From Bacillota bacterium (GTDB lineage Bacteria; Bacillota; Sulfobacillia; Symbiobacteriales; Symbiobacteriaceae): a DNA stretch of 5,854 bases. Every line of letters begins with the position of its first letter. The stretch's first letter is position 1. Position numbers and translations under genes: made by a program. Below the pieces are notes generated by a model that did not search any database, was not told the DNA's origin, and worked only from the letters and a program-made list of their open reading frames with translations. Shown one piece after another: positions 1-5,854 of this stretch. The stretch lies in the NCBI GenBank assembly GCA_028287415.1, contig JAQBPS010000179.1, forward strand, positions 1 through 5,854. Reading direction: 5' to 3'.

Positions 1-2
1 CG

Positions 3-1106
3 GAATGGGCGGAGATTGCCCGGGAGAGCGGCCACAATCCGGAGCGGGTCGCGGGTCCGGACAACCTTGCCTACGTCATCTTTACCTCGGGCTCGTCGGG
101 TCGACCCAAGGGTGTGATGATCGAGCACCGCAGCCTGGTCAACTTACTGCTGTCCATGCTGCAGCGTCCGGGCCTCACGGACCAGGATGTCTTTGTGGCG
201 CTCGCCCCCATCGCCTTTGACATGTCCGTGCCCGATATGTTCCTGCCCCTCATCGCCGGCGCACGGATGGTAATCGCACCCCGCGAGGCCGCCGGCGACG
301 GCCGGCTGCTCGGTGAACTTCTGGAGCGTTCCGGCGCCACGGTGCTGCCGGCGACACCCGCCACATGGCGCCTGTTGCTGGAGAGCGGCTGGCAGGGCGA
401 CGACCGGCTGGTGATGCTGTGCGGCGGAGAGGCGCTGCCGCGGGAGCTGGCAGACCGGCTGCTTGCGGCAGGCAGCCGCCTCTGGAATCTCTATGGGCCT
501 ACGGAGGCAACCGTCTGGGCTACGCTCCACGACATGGCGCCGGGCGCGGGGCCGGTCACAGTGGGTCGGCCAATGCCAAATATGCAGGTCTACATCCTCG
601 ATGGGTTGCTACAGCCGGTGCCGGCCGGTGTTGCCGGGGAAGTCCACATTGGCGGGGCCGGCCTGGCCCGCGGGTATCTGAACCGGCCTGAACTGACCGC
701 CGAGAAATTCATTGCCGATCCCTTCCGGGTCGGAGGCCGGCTCTATAAGACTGGCGACCTGGCGAGGTTCCTGCCCGATGGCACGATTGAACATCTTGGC
801 CGGATTGACGACCAGGTGAAGGTGCGCGGCTTCCGCATCGAACTCGGCGAAATTGAAGTGCTTCTGAGCAAGCATCCCGCCGTGACGGAAGCGGTCGTGA
901 CCACCCGGGCCGACACCCGCGGTGACCAGATGCTGGTGGCGTACTTTGTAAGTGGTGCCGATCAGCCACCGACGGTTGGAGAATTGCGCAGCTTCCTCCG
1001 GGAACAACTGCCTGAGTACATGATCCCGGGGATCTTCGTGGCGCTTGAGCGGATCCCGCTGTCCGCCAACGGCAAAGTGGACCGCCGCGCATTGCCTGCG
1101 CCAGAA
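3..1106 (+). other. Adenylation domain A1 (partial), penultimate module
   Basis: This domain activates an amino acid as aminoacyl-AMP and loads it on PCP1. It is entered just before core A3 (TSGSSGRPKG, 84-113). A4 (FDMSVPDMF, 216-242), A5 (NLYGPTEATVW, 486-518), A7 (YKTGDLARF, 744-770), A8 (GRIDDQVKVRGFRIELGEIE, 798-857), A9 (LPEYMIPG) and A10 (NGKVDRR) with the conserved Lys at 1074-1076 follow. Aligned by eye to GrsA, the pocket reads D235, M236, P239, L299, G301, L322, V330, W331, K517. Position 278 is unclear (V, L or P) because the loop before TPATW can be aligned in more than one way. The nearest code I remember is the glycine type (DILQLGLIWK or its V variant), sharing the LG-L-[VI]-WK half. 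Glycine or another small substrate is thus a low-confidence guess. The first roughly 150-200 residues of the domain lie outside the window. Confidence 0.93.
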
Positions 1107-4100
1107 CAGAGCCGGCCCGAGCTGGAGAGCGCTTATGTAACGCCGCGGACACCGGCGGAGGAGCTGTTGGCCGGCATTTGGGCGGAACTGCTTGACGTCG
1201 CGCATGCGGGCCTATATGACAACTTCTTCGAGCTTGGTGGACACTCACTGCTGGCCACGCAGGCGATCTCGCGGGTGCGTGACGCGTTTGCGGTCGATCT
1301 GCCCCTGCGAAGCATCTTCCAGAACCCCACAGTCGCCGGCATGGCCGAGGCGATTGAAGCGGCTGTCGCCGGCGGTGAGCGCATGGCCGTGGCGCCGATC
1401 CTGCCAATTTCACGCGATGGCGACCTGCCCCTCTCATTTGCGCAGCAGCGCTTGTGGTTCGTGGATCAATTCGAACCCGCCACTGCGTTGTACAACATCC
1501 CGGCCGTGATCAGGCTCAGCGGTCCGCTTGACGTGGCCGCCCTGGAGCAGAGTCTGAACGAGATCATCCGGCGGCACGAAACGCTGCGGGCGACCTTCAG
1601 CAACGTGGACGGTCAGTCCGTGCAGCGTATCGCCGCATACCAGCCCGTTCCGCTCCGGCTCGTGAGCCTCACAGCGTTCCCCAATGATCAGCGGGAAGCG
1701 GCGATCCGGCGTGTGGTAGATGAAGAAGCAGGCCGGCCCTTTGATCTGGCCCGGGGCCCCCTGCTGCGAGCCACCTTGCTCACAGGCAGCGGCACAGAGC
1801 ATGTGTTAGTGATGATCATGCACCACATTATTTCAGACGGCTGGTCCGCCGGCGTCCTGGTGCGCGAGGCCGCCGCCCTGTATGCGGCGTTTGCGGCCGG
1901 ACAGCCCTCGCCCCTGCCGGAACTGCCCGTTCAATACGTGGACTTTGCTGCCTGGCAGCGCAACTGGTTTGCCGGGGACGTGCATGCACAGCAACTGCAG
2001 TATTGGCGCAGGCAACTGGATGGGGTGGCAGTGCTCCACTTGCCGACTGACCATCCCCGACCGGCGGTCCCCACCCGACAGGGCGCGACCGCATCGTTCA
2101 CGCTGACAGGCCAACTGACAGAGCGCCTCAAGGCACTCAGCCGTCAGGAGGGTGTCACGCTGTTCATGACTTTACTGGCCGCCTATCAGGTGCTGCTGCA
2201 CCGCTACTCAGGGCAAGCGGACATCGCGGTGGGCTCGCCGATTGCAAACCGGAACCATGTGGCGACAGAAAAACTGATCGGGTGTTTTGTGAACACACTC
2301 GTCCTGCGCACGGACCTGTCCGGCGACGTGCGCTTCCGGGAGTTGCTCGGGCGGGTACGTGAGGTGACGATGGGTGCGTACGCCCACCAGGACATGCCTT
2401 TTGAGCAGCTGGTCGAGGCCCTGCACCCGGAGCGGAACCTCAGCTATACACCGCTATTCCAGGTCTCTTTTGCCTTCGATAATACGCCGGCAGCGGCACT
2501 GGCGTTGGCCGGCCTGACGATCACGCCGACCGCAGTCGATACCGCAACGGCCAAATTCGATCTTGCGCTCTCCCTCACGGAGCGGGATGGCGTCCTGGCC
2601 GGCGCGCTGGAGTACAGTACCGAACTGTTCGACGAGGGCACTGCCGCCCGGATCCTCGGGCACTACCAGACGCTCCTGGAGGGCATTGTGGCCGAGCCCG
2701 AACGGCTTGTGGGGGAGTTACCGCTGCTCACGGAGCCGGAAGAGCATCAGTTGCTGGTGGCCTGGAATGAGACTGCCGACAGCTACCCCCGCGACCGCTG
2801 CATCGCTGAGCTGGTAGCAGAGCAGGCACGCCGAACCCCAGCAGCGGTGGCTGTCGTGTCTGGCGAGATGCGGCTGACCTACGGCGAACTGGACCGGCAG
2901 GCCAACCAGCTGGCCCATTACCTGCGCCGGCTTGGCGTCGGGCCGGATGTGCTGGTGGGCATCTGCGGGGAGCGCTCCCCGGAGCTGGTCGTCGGGCTGC
3001 TGGCGATCGTCAAGGCGGGCGGCGCCTATCTGCCGCTGGATCCCGCTTACCCTGAGGAGCGGCTCGCTTTCATGCTGGCCGACGCGGGCGTGTCGGTGCT
3101 GGTCACCCAGGAGCGGCTGCTGGACCGCTTCCCGATCAGCGGCATCCAGGCGGTTTGTCTGGACCGCGACCGGGAGCTTGTGGCCCGGGAGCGCGCAGAC
3201 ACCCCCGTCAGCGGCGTCAACGACACGAACCTCGCCTATGTGATTTACACTTCTGGTTCAACCGGCCAGCCGAAGGGCGTAGAGATTGAGCACGGCGGCC
3301 TGCTGAACCTGCTTGGCTGGCACCAACGGGCCTATCAGGTAACGGCAGCGGACCGCGCAACGCACCTGGCGGGCTTTGCATTCGACGCCTCCGTCTGGGA
3401 GATCTGGCCCTATCTGACGGCGGGCGCCAGCCTGTATCTGCCCGACGAAGAGATCCGGCTGACCCCGGAGCGGCTGCGAGACTGGCTAGTGGCCGAGCGC
3501 ATCACCCTCAGTTTCGTGCCCACGCCCATGGCAGAGCAATTGCTGCTGCTTCAGTGGCCGGAGCAAACCCCGTTACGAGTGATGTTGACAGGTGGCGACA
3601 AGCTGCACCAGTACCCTGACGCATCCCTGCCCTTTCTCCTGGTAAACCACTACGGCCCGACGGAGAACACCGTGGTGGCAACGGCCGGCCCGGTGCCCAC
3701 CGCAACCGGGATTGCGGCGACCACCCCGTCGATCGGGCGGCCGATTACGAATGCGCGGGTGTACCTGTTGGATCAGCATCGCCAGCCTGTGCCGGTAGGC
3801 GTGCCAGGTGAGCTGCACATCGGCGGGGATGGGCTGGCCCGTGGGTACCGCAACCGACCGGACTTGACCGCGGAGCGCTTTGTGCCGAACCCGTTTAGCG
3901 TGGAGCCCGGGGCGCGTCTGTACAAAACCGGGGACCTGGCCCGCTACCTGCCGGATGGGAATATCGAGTTCCTCGGGCGGATTGATGCCCAGGTAAAGAT
4001 CCGTGGGTTCCGGGTTGAACTGGGGGAGATCGAGGCTGTGCTGGCGGAACACCCGGAAGTGCAGCAGGCCGTAGTCATAACCCGGGAATATCAGCCGGGC

Positions 4101-5399
4101 GACGTGCGCCTTGCTGCGTACGTGGTGCCCGCCTCGATCACCATCCCTACGATGGCAGACCTGCGCAGCCACCTGAGGGCAAAGCTGCCCGACTACATGG
4201 TGCCGGGCACAGTCACGGTCGTGGCAGAGATCCCACTGACGCCCAATGGTAAGGTCGATCGCAAGGGCCTCCCCGAGCCCGATGAGGAGCGCACGGGCGA
4301 AACAGCCCACGTCGGCCCGCGCGACGCACTGGAACTTCAGCTCGCAACCATCTGGGAAGAGGTGCTCGGGGTACGGGCGGTCAGCGTCACCGCCAACTTC
4401 TTCGACCTGGGCGGCCACTCCCTGATCGCGCTGCGGCTGCTGAGCCAGATTCACGCCGTCACCGGGGTCCAGGTTCCCGTGCCCGCCTTCTTCCAGGCAC
4501 CGACCGTCGAGCAAATGGCAGCCCTTCTGCGCAGGGAGTCCGGGGCGCCAACTGCCTGGTCACCGCTCGTGCCCCTGCACGCCGCAGGATCGCAGCGGCC
4601 GCTCTTCTGCGTCCACCCCGGCGGCGGGGCCGCTCTGCCCTATGCGACGCTCGCCCGCTACCTGGGCGAGGATCAGCCGCTGTACGGCTTCCAGGCGCGT
4701 GGACTGGACGGCCGTGAGGCGCCCGCAGAGCGCGTGGCGGACATGGCGGCGTCCTACGTTGCCGCCATGCGCACCGTTCAGCCTGCCGGGCCTTACCTGC
4801 TGGCCGGGTGGTCAGTCGGGGGCGTAATTGCCTTCGAGATGGCCCAGCAATTGCGGAGTAACAATCAGGAAGTGGCGCTGTTGGCGCTGCTGGACGCCAA
4901 ACTGCTCGATGAGACCGCGGGTGACGAAGCATCGTTGGTGGCGGATTTCGTCCGTGACTTCAGTGCAGGCCTCCTGCCGGCGATCGGCCCGTCCCAGGTC
5001 GACCGCTCGCAAATGTCGGACGACGAGCAACTGGCTGTGGTCCTTGACATCGCCGTGGCGCAGGGATTGGTGCCGCCTGACTTCGACAGGGAGCAACTTC
5101 GCTACTTGCTCGCGGTTTTCCAGGCGAATCATCGGGCGGTCAGGCGCTACACGCCGAAGCCTTATCCCGGAAAGGCGGTATTGTTTGTGCCGGAGGAGGA
5201 GGGTGCGCACAAGGCCGCCGGTGCCCCGCGGTGGCAGGAACTGATCGGTGGGGGTCTGGACGTGCGGATGACACCGGGCAGTCATCAGACGATGGTGGAT
5301 CTGCCGCATGTCCAGGTCCTGGCGCAGATGTTAAAGGAGAGCATCGAGGGCGTCGGGGCTGCGGTCGACGCCCGCAGGATGGGGCGTGCCGGCGCATGA
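3..5399 (+). CDS. Non-ribosomal peptide synthetase, C-terminal part (A-PCP-C-A-PCP-TE), 5'-truncated by window edge
   Basis: This is a cytoplasmic multimodular enzyme that builds a peptide on phosphopantetheine arms and releases it. The frame is open from the window edge, and 1798 residues are visible. Domains in order are A1 (residues 1 to about 366, missing its N-terminal part), PCP1 (about 383-453), C (about 466-916), A2 (about 933-1426), PCP2 (about 1439-1511) and TE (about 1520-1798). All expected catalytic motifs in these domains are readable. The true start lies upstream: residues encoded before the GTG at 114 already form adenylation motif A3, so that GTG is internal. There is no epimerisation, methylation or cyclisation domain here. 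The TE marks this as the last synthetase subunit of its pathway, carrying the final complete module and most of the penultimate one. The stop TGA overlaps the start of the type II thioesterase gene, which indicates one operon. The peptide product cannot be named from this fragment. Confidence 0.97.
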   Translation, partial: EWAEIARESGHNPERVAGPDNLAYVIFTSGSSGRPKGVMIEHRSLVNLLLSMLQRPGLTDQDVFVALAPIAFDMSVPDMFLPLIAGARMVIAPREAAGDGRLLGELLERSGATVLPATPATWRLLLESGWQGDDRLVMLCGGEALPRELADRLLAAGSRLWNLYGPTEATVWATLHDMAPGAGPVTVGRPMPNMQVYILDGLLQPVPAGVAGEVHIGGAGLARGYLNRPELTAEKFIADPFRVGGRLYKTGDLARFLPDGTIEHLGRIDDQVKVRGFRIELGEIEVLLSKHPAVTEAVVTTRADTRGDQMLVAYFVSGADQPPTVGELRSFLREQLPEYMIPGIFVALERIPLSANGKVDRRALPAPEQSRPELESAYVTPRTPAEELLAGIWAELLDVAHAGLYDNFFELGGHSLLATQAISRVRDAFAVDLPLRSIFQNPTVAGMAEAIEAAVAGGERMAVAPILPISRDGDLPLSFAQQRLWFVDQFEPATALYNIPAVIRLSGPLDVAALEQSLNEIIRRHETLRATFSNVDGQSVQRIAAYQPVPLRLVSLTAFPNDQREAAIRRVVDEEAGRPFDLARGPLLRATLLTGSGTEHVLVMIMHHIISDGWSAGVLVREAAALYAAFAAGQPSPLPELPVQYVDFAAWQRNWFAGDVHAQQLQYWRRQLDGVAVLHLPTDHPRPAVPTRQGATASFTLTGQLTERLKALSRQEGVTLFMTLLAAYQVLLHRYSGQADIAVGSPIANRNHVATEKLIGCFVNTLVLRTDLSGDVRFRELLGRVREVTMGAYAHQDMPFEQLVEALHPERNLSYTPLFQVSFAFDNTPAAALALAGLTITPTAVDTATAKFDLALSLTERDGVLAGALEYSTELFDEGTAARILGHYQTLLEGIVAEPERLVGELPLLTEPEEHQLLVAWNETADSYPRDRCIAELVAEQARRTPAAVAVVSGEMRLTYGELDRQANQLAHYLRRLGVGPDVLVGICGERSPELVVGLLAIVKAGGAYLPLDPAYPEERLAFMLADAGVSVLVTQERLLDRFPISGIQAVCLDRDRELVARERADTPVSGVNDTNLAYVIYTSGSTGQPKGVEIEHGGLLNLLGWHQRAYQVTAADRATHLAGFAFDASVWEIWPYLTAGASLYLPDEEIRLTPERLRDWLVAERITLSFVPTPMAEQLLLLQWPEQTPLRVMLTGGDKLHQYPDASLPFLLVNHYGPTENTVVATAGPVPTATGIAATTPSIGRPITNARVYLLDQHRQPVPVGVPGELHIGGDGLARGYRNRPDLTAERFVPNPFSVEPGARLYKTGDLARYLPDGNIEFLGRIDAQVKIRGFRVELGEIEAVLAEHPEVQQAVVITREYQPGDVRLAAYVVPASITIPTMADLRSHLRAKLPDYMVPGTVTVVAEIPLTPNGKVDRKGLPEPDEERTGETAHVGPRDALELQLATIWEEVLGVRAVSVTANFFDLGGHSLIALRLLSQIHAVTGVQVPVPAFFQAPTVEQMAALLRRESGAPTAWSPLVPLHAAGSQRPLFCVHPGGGAALPYATLARYLGEDQPLYGFQARGLDGREAPAERVADMAASYVAAMRTVQPAGPYLLAGWSVGGVIAFEMAQQLRSNNQEVALLALLDAKLLDETAGDEASLVADFVRDFSAGLLPAIGPSQVDRSQMSDDEQLAVVLDIAVAQGLVPPDFDREQLRYLLAVFQANHRAVRRYTPKPYPGKAVLFVPEEEGAHKAAGAPRWQELIGGGLDVRMTPGSHQTMVDLPHVQVLAQMLKESIEGVGAAVDARRMGRAGA
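1149..1361 (+). other. Peptidyl carrier protein domain PCP1 (thiolation)
   Basis: This carrier domain holds the residue activated by A1, and the growing chain, as a thioester. The core motif DNFFELGGHSLLA is intact. Its Ser codon at 1245-1247 (residue 415) is the predicted site of 4'-phosphopantetheine attachment by a PPTase encoded elsewhere. The domain is followed directly by a condensation domain with a short linker and no epimerase, so the residue held here should be passed on as the L form or be achiral. Confidence 0.96.
1398..2750 (+). other. Condensation domain, LCL type
   Basis: This domain forms the peptide bond between the chain on PCP1 and the aminoacyl group on PCP2. Motifs in order are C1 SFAQQRLWF (1434-1460), C2 RRHETLRATF (1569-1598), C3 MHHIISDGWS (1818-1847) with the catalytic second His at 1824-1826 (residue 608) and Asp at 1836-1838, C4 YVDFAAWQ (1935-1958), C5 IGCFVNTLVLRT (2277-2312) and C6 HQDMPFE (2385-2405). 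The SFAQQRLWF opening and the MHHIISDGWS form are those of domains that take an L-configured or achiral donor. DCL, starter and dual E/C subtypes usually show other forms. No active-site residue appears to be missing, so I read it as functional. Confidence 0.95.
2799..4280 (+). other. Adenylation domain A2, final module, predicted leucine
   Basis: This complete adenylation domain loads PCP2. Visible cores are A1 LTYGEL (2874-2891), A2 KAGGAYLPLDP (3012-3044), A3 TSGSTGQPKG (3249-3278), A4 FDASVWE (3381-3401), A5 NHYGPTENTVV (3645-3677), A7 YKTGDLARY, A8 GRIDAQVKIRGFRVELGEIE, A9 LPDYMVPG and A10 NGKVDRK with Lys at 4251-4253. The GrsA-aligned pocket is D235 (3384), A236, W239 (3396), F278 (3513), L299 (3585), G301 (3591), H322 (3648), V330, V331, K517. 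That differs from the classical leucine code DAWFLGNVVK only at 322 (His for Asn). The surrounding LTGGDKL and YGPTENTVV segments also resemble surfactin-type Leu domains as I recall them. Leucine is the favoured substrate; isoleucine, valine or another hydrophobic residue is not excluded. Confidence 0.95.
4314..4535 (+). other. Peptidyl carrier protein domain PCP2, preceding TE
   Basis: This is the last carrier domain; it holds the full-length peptide before release. The core ANFFDLGGHSLIALRLLSQI is intact, and its Ser codon at 4419-4421 (residue 1473) is the predicted phosphopantetheine site. The LGGHSLIALRL form with a following FFQAPTVEQMA helix is common in carrier domains that sit next to a thioesterase rather than a condensation domain, which fits its position. 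Confidence 0.96.
4560..5396 (+). other. C-terminal type I thioesterase domain (chain release)
   Basis: This alpha/beta-hydrolase domain takes the peptide from PCP2 onto its own serine and releases it by hydrolysis or macrocyclisation; the sequence does not show which. The VHPGGG strand-loop (from 4611) supplies the oxyanion region. The nucleophile is in AGWSVGG, Ser codon 4812-4814 (residue 1604). The acid is probably Asp at 4893-4895 (residue 1631, in LLALLDAKL), 27 residues after the Ser, the same spacing I recall for the surfactin TE. The base is probably His at 5283-5285 (residue 1761, in PGSHQTMV). About 130 residues lie between Asp and His; these should include the lid helices (around SDDEQLAVVLDIAVAQGL and FDREQLRYLLAVFQANH). 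A short tail rich in Ala, Arg and Gly ends the protein. Confidence 0.95.
5376..5399 (+). promoter_or_regulatory. Translational coupling junction (ATGA overlap) with weak upstream purine stretch
   Basis: The NRPS stop TGA (5397-5399) and the thioesterase start ATG (5396-5398) share bases as ATGA. Upstream, AGGATGGGG (5376-5384) is the only Shine-Dalgarno-like stretch. Its AGGA is 16 bases from the ATG and its GGGG 11, so it is further away or weaker than an ideal site. This suggests the second gene is translated mainly by ribosomes terminating on the first. The overlap is seen directly; coupling is inferred. Confidence 0.6.
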
Positions 5400-5854
5400 G
5401 TGAGCAGCATTCCTGGTTTGTTCCCCATCGGCAGTCGCCACGCGCCCGCCTTCGCCTGTACTGCTTTCCGTACGCGGGCGGTGGGGCTTCCCTGTTCCGG
5501 ACGTGGGGTCAGTTCCTGCCGGAAACCATCGCGGTGGTGGGCGTGCAGCTACCCGGCAGGGAGTCTAGACTCCAGGAGCCGGCCTTTCACCGCCTTGAGC
5601 CGATGGTGGCCGCGCTGACAGCGGCTCTCCGCTGGCACGCCGACTTGCCGTTCGCCTTTTTCGGGCACAGCATGGGGGCGCTCATCGGCTTCGAGGTGGC
5701 TCGCAGCCTGCGCCGGCAGCAGCTGCCCGGACCCGTGCACCTGATCGCCTCGGGAGCGGCGGCCCCGCAGATCCCGCGGAGGGAGCCGCCGATCCACGGT
5801 CTGTCAGACGGAGCGTTCCTTGCGGAGCTGCACAGGCTCGGCGGGACGCCACAA
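5396..5854 (+). CDS. Type II thioesterase (GrsT/RifR-like editing thioesterase), 3'-truncated by window edge
   Basis: This is a stand-alone alpha/beta-hydrolase that, in known NRPS systems, hydrolyses wrong or stalled acyl groups from carrier domains and so restores blocked assembly lines. The 153 visible residues are about 60% of the usual length of roughly 240-250. Diagnostic features in order are RLYCFPYAGGGASLFRTW (residues 20-37), the GVQLPGRESRL segment (about 49-59), the nucleophile elbow FFGHSMG with Ser92 (codon 5669-5671), and the SGAAAPQIPRREPPIHGLSD stretch that opens the lid region. The catalytic Asp and His lie beyond the right edge. The start is taken as the ATG at 5396 because it overlaps the NRPS stop codon (ATGA) and puts the FPYAGGG motif at the usual distance from the N-terminus. 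The gene is probably translated by coupling to the NRPS. Its frame stays open to the last base and shows no damage. Confidence 0.95.
   Translation, partial: MSEQHSWFVPHRQSPRARLRLYCFPYAGGGASLFRTWGQFLPETIAVVGVQLPGRESRLQEPAFHRLEPMVAALTAALRWHADLPFAFFGHSMGALIGFEVARSLRRQQLPGPVHLIASGAAAPQIPRREPPIHGLSDGAFLAELHRLGGTPQ

Noticed and set aside
709..1437. A 242-codon minus-strand open frame opposite A1 and PCP1.
   Set aside because: The translation is rich in Arg, Pro, Ser and Ala with no motif. The plus strand here carries A7-A10 and the carrier Ser motif, so this is a shadow frame.
798..4040. Repeated blocks shared by A1 and A2 (around 640-860 and 3805-4040) as a possible recent duplication or recombination tract.
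   Set aside because: The similarity follows conserved adenylation core motifs at protein level, with many synonymous and non-synonymous differences. It is ordinary homology between A domains rather than a recent repeat.
3573..4514. A 313-codon open frame on the minus strand opposite the A2 and PCP2 region.
   Set aside because: It lies opposite well-conserved NRPS motifs. Its translation shows no domain I recognise, and long antisense frames are common in GC-rich coding DNA.
4459..4932. A 157-codon minus-strand open frame opposite PCP2 and TE.
   Set aside because: It has an arginine- and proline-rich composition typical of a reverse-frame translation of GC-rich sequence, with the real TE domain on the other strand.
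5400..5618. A plus-strand frame starting with GTG just after the NRPS stop.
   Set aside because: It is out of frame with the type II thioesterase starting at 5396, whose FPYAGGG and GHSMG motifs are clear; the GTG frame shows none.
5549..5797. A minus-strand open frame opposite the type II thioesterase.
   Set aside because: The plus strand in this interval encodes the GHSMG elbow and flanking family motifs in an unbroken frame, so the antisense frame has no support.

Overview
The window is almost wholly coding, on the plus strand, and holds the 3' end of a non-ribosomal peptide synthetase (NRPS) operon. Base composition is clearly GC-rich (roughly 65% by eye). Six in-frame TTA leucine codons in the synthetase gene (144, 1806, 2172, 2718, 3573, 5331) make a Streptomyces-type host less likely, since TTA is rare there. 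The sequence alone does not identify the phylum. The domain style (LCL condensation domain, PCP-TE ending, separate GrsT-like thioesterase) occurs in myxobacteria, cyanobacteria, Bacillus relatives, Proteobacteria and other bacteria.

Layout. Positions 3-5399 are the C-terminal 1798 residues of one NRPS; its N-terminus lies left of the window. Domains in order are: A1 (partial, entered just before core motif A3), PCP1, C, A2, PCP2 and a C-terminal type I thioesterase (TE). From 5396, overlapping the NRPS stop codon as ATGA, a second gene encodes a type II thioesterase. It runs off the right edge after 153 residues. No stretch of 300 bases lacks a gene, and I see no RNA gene, insertion sequence, CRISPR array, internal promoter or terminator.

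How the parts work together. A1 loads PCP1 with an amino acid (specificity uncertain; glycine or another small residue is the nearest guess). The C domain joins the growing chain on PCP1 to the residue loaded on PCP2 by A2, predicted to be leucine from a binding-pocket code differing from the classical Leu code at one position. The TE then releases the finished peptide by hydrolysis or cyclisation. The type II thioesterase probably clears misprimed or stalled carrier domains. This is therefore the termination end of an assembly line whose last two residues are tentatively [Gly/small]-Leu. No epimerase or tailoring domain lies in the visible part.

The region is a conventional NRPS terminus, and I found no evidence of a new kind of system. 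The points most worth checking are the odd A1 binding pocket, the A2 code substitution, and the misleading internal GTG at 114 that could be taken for a gene start. Residue numbers for the NRPS count from the codon at position 3; those for the second gene count from its ATG.
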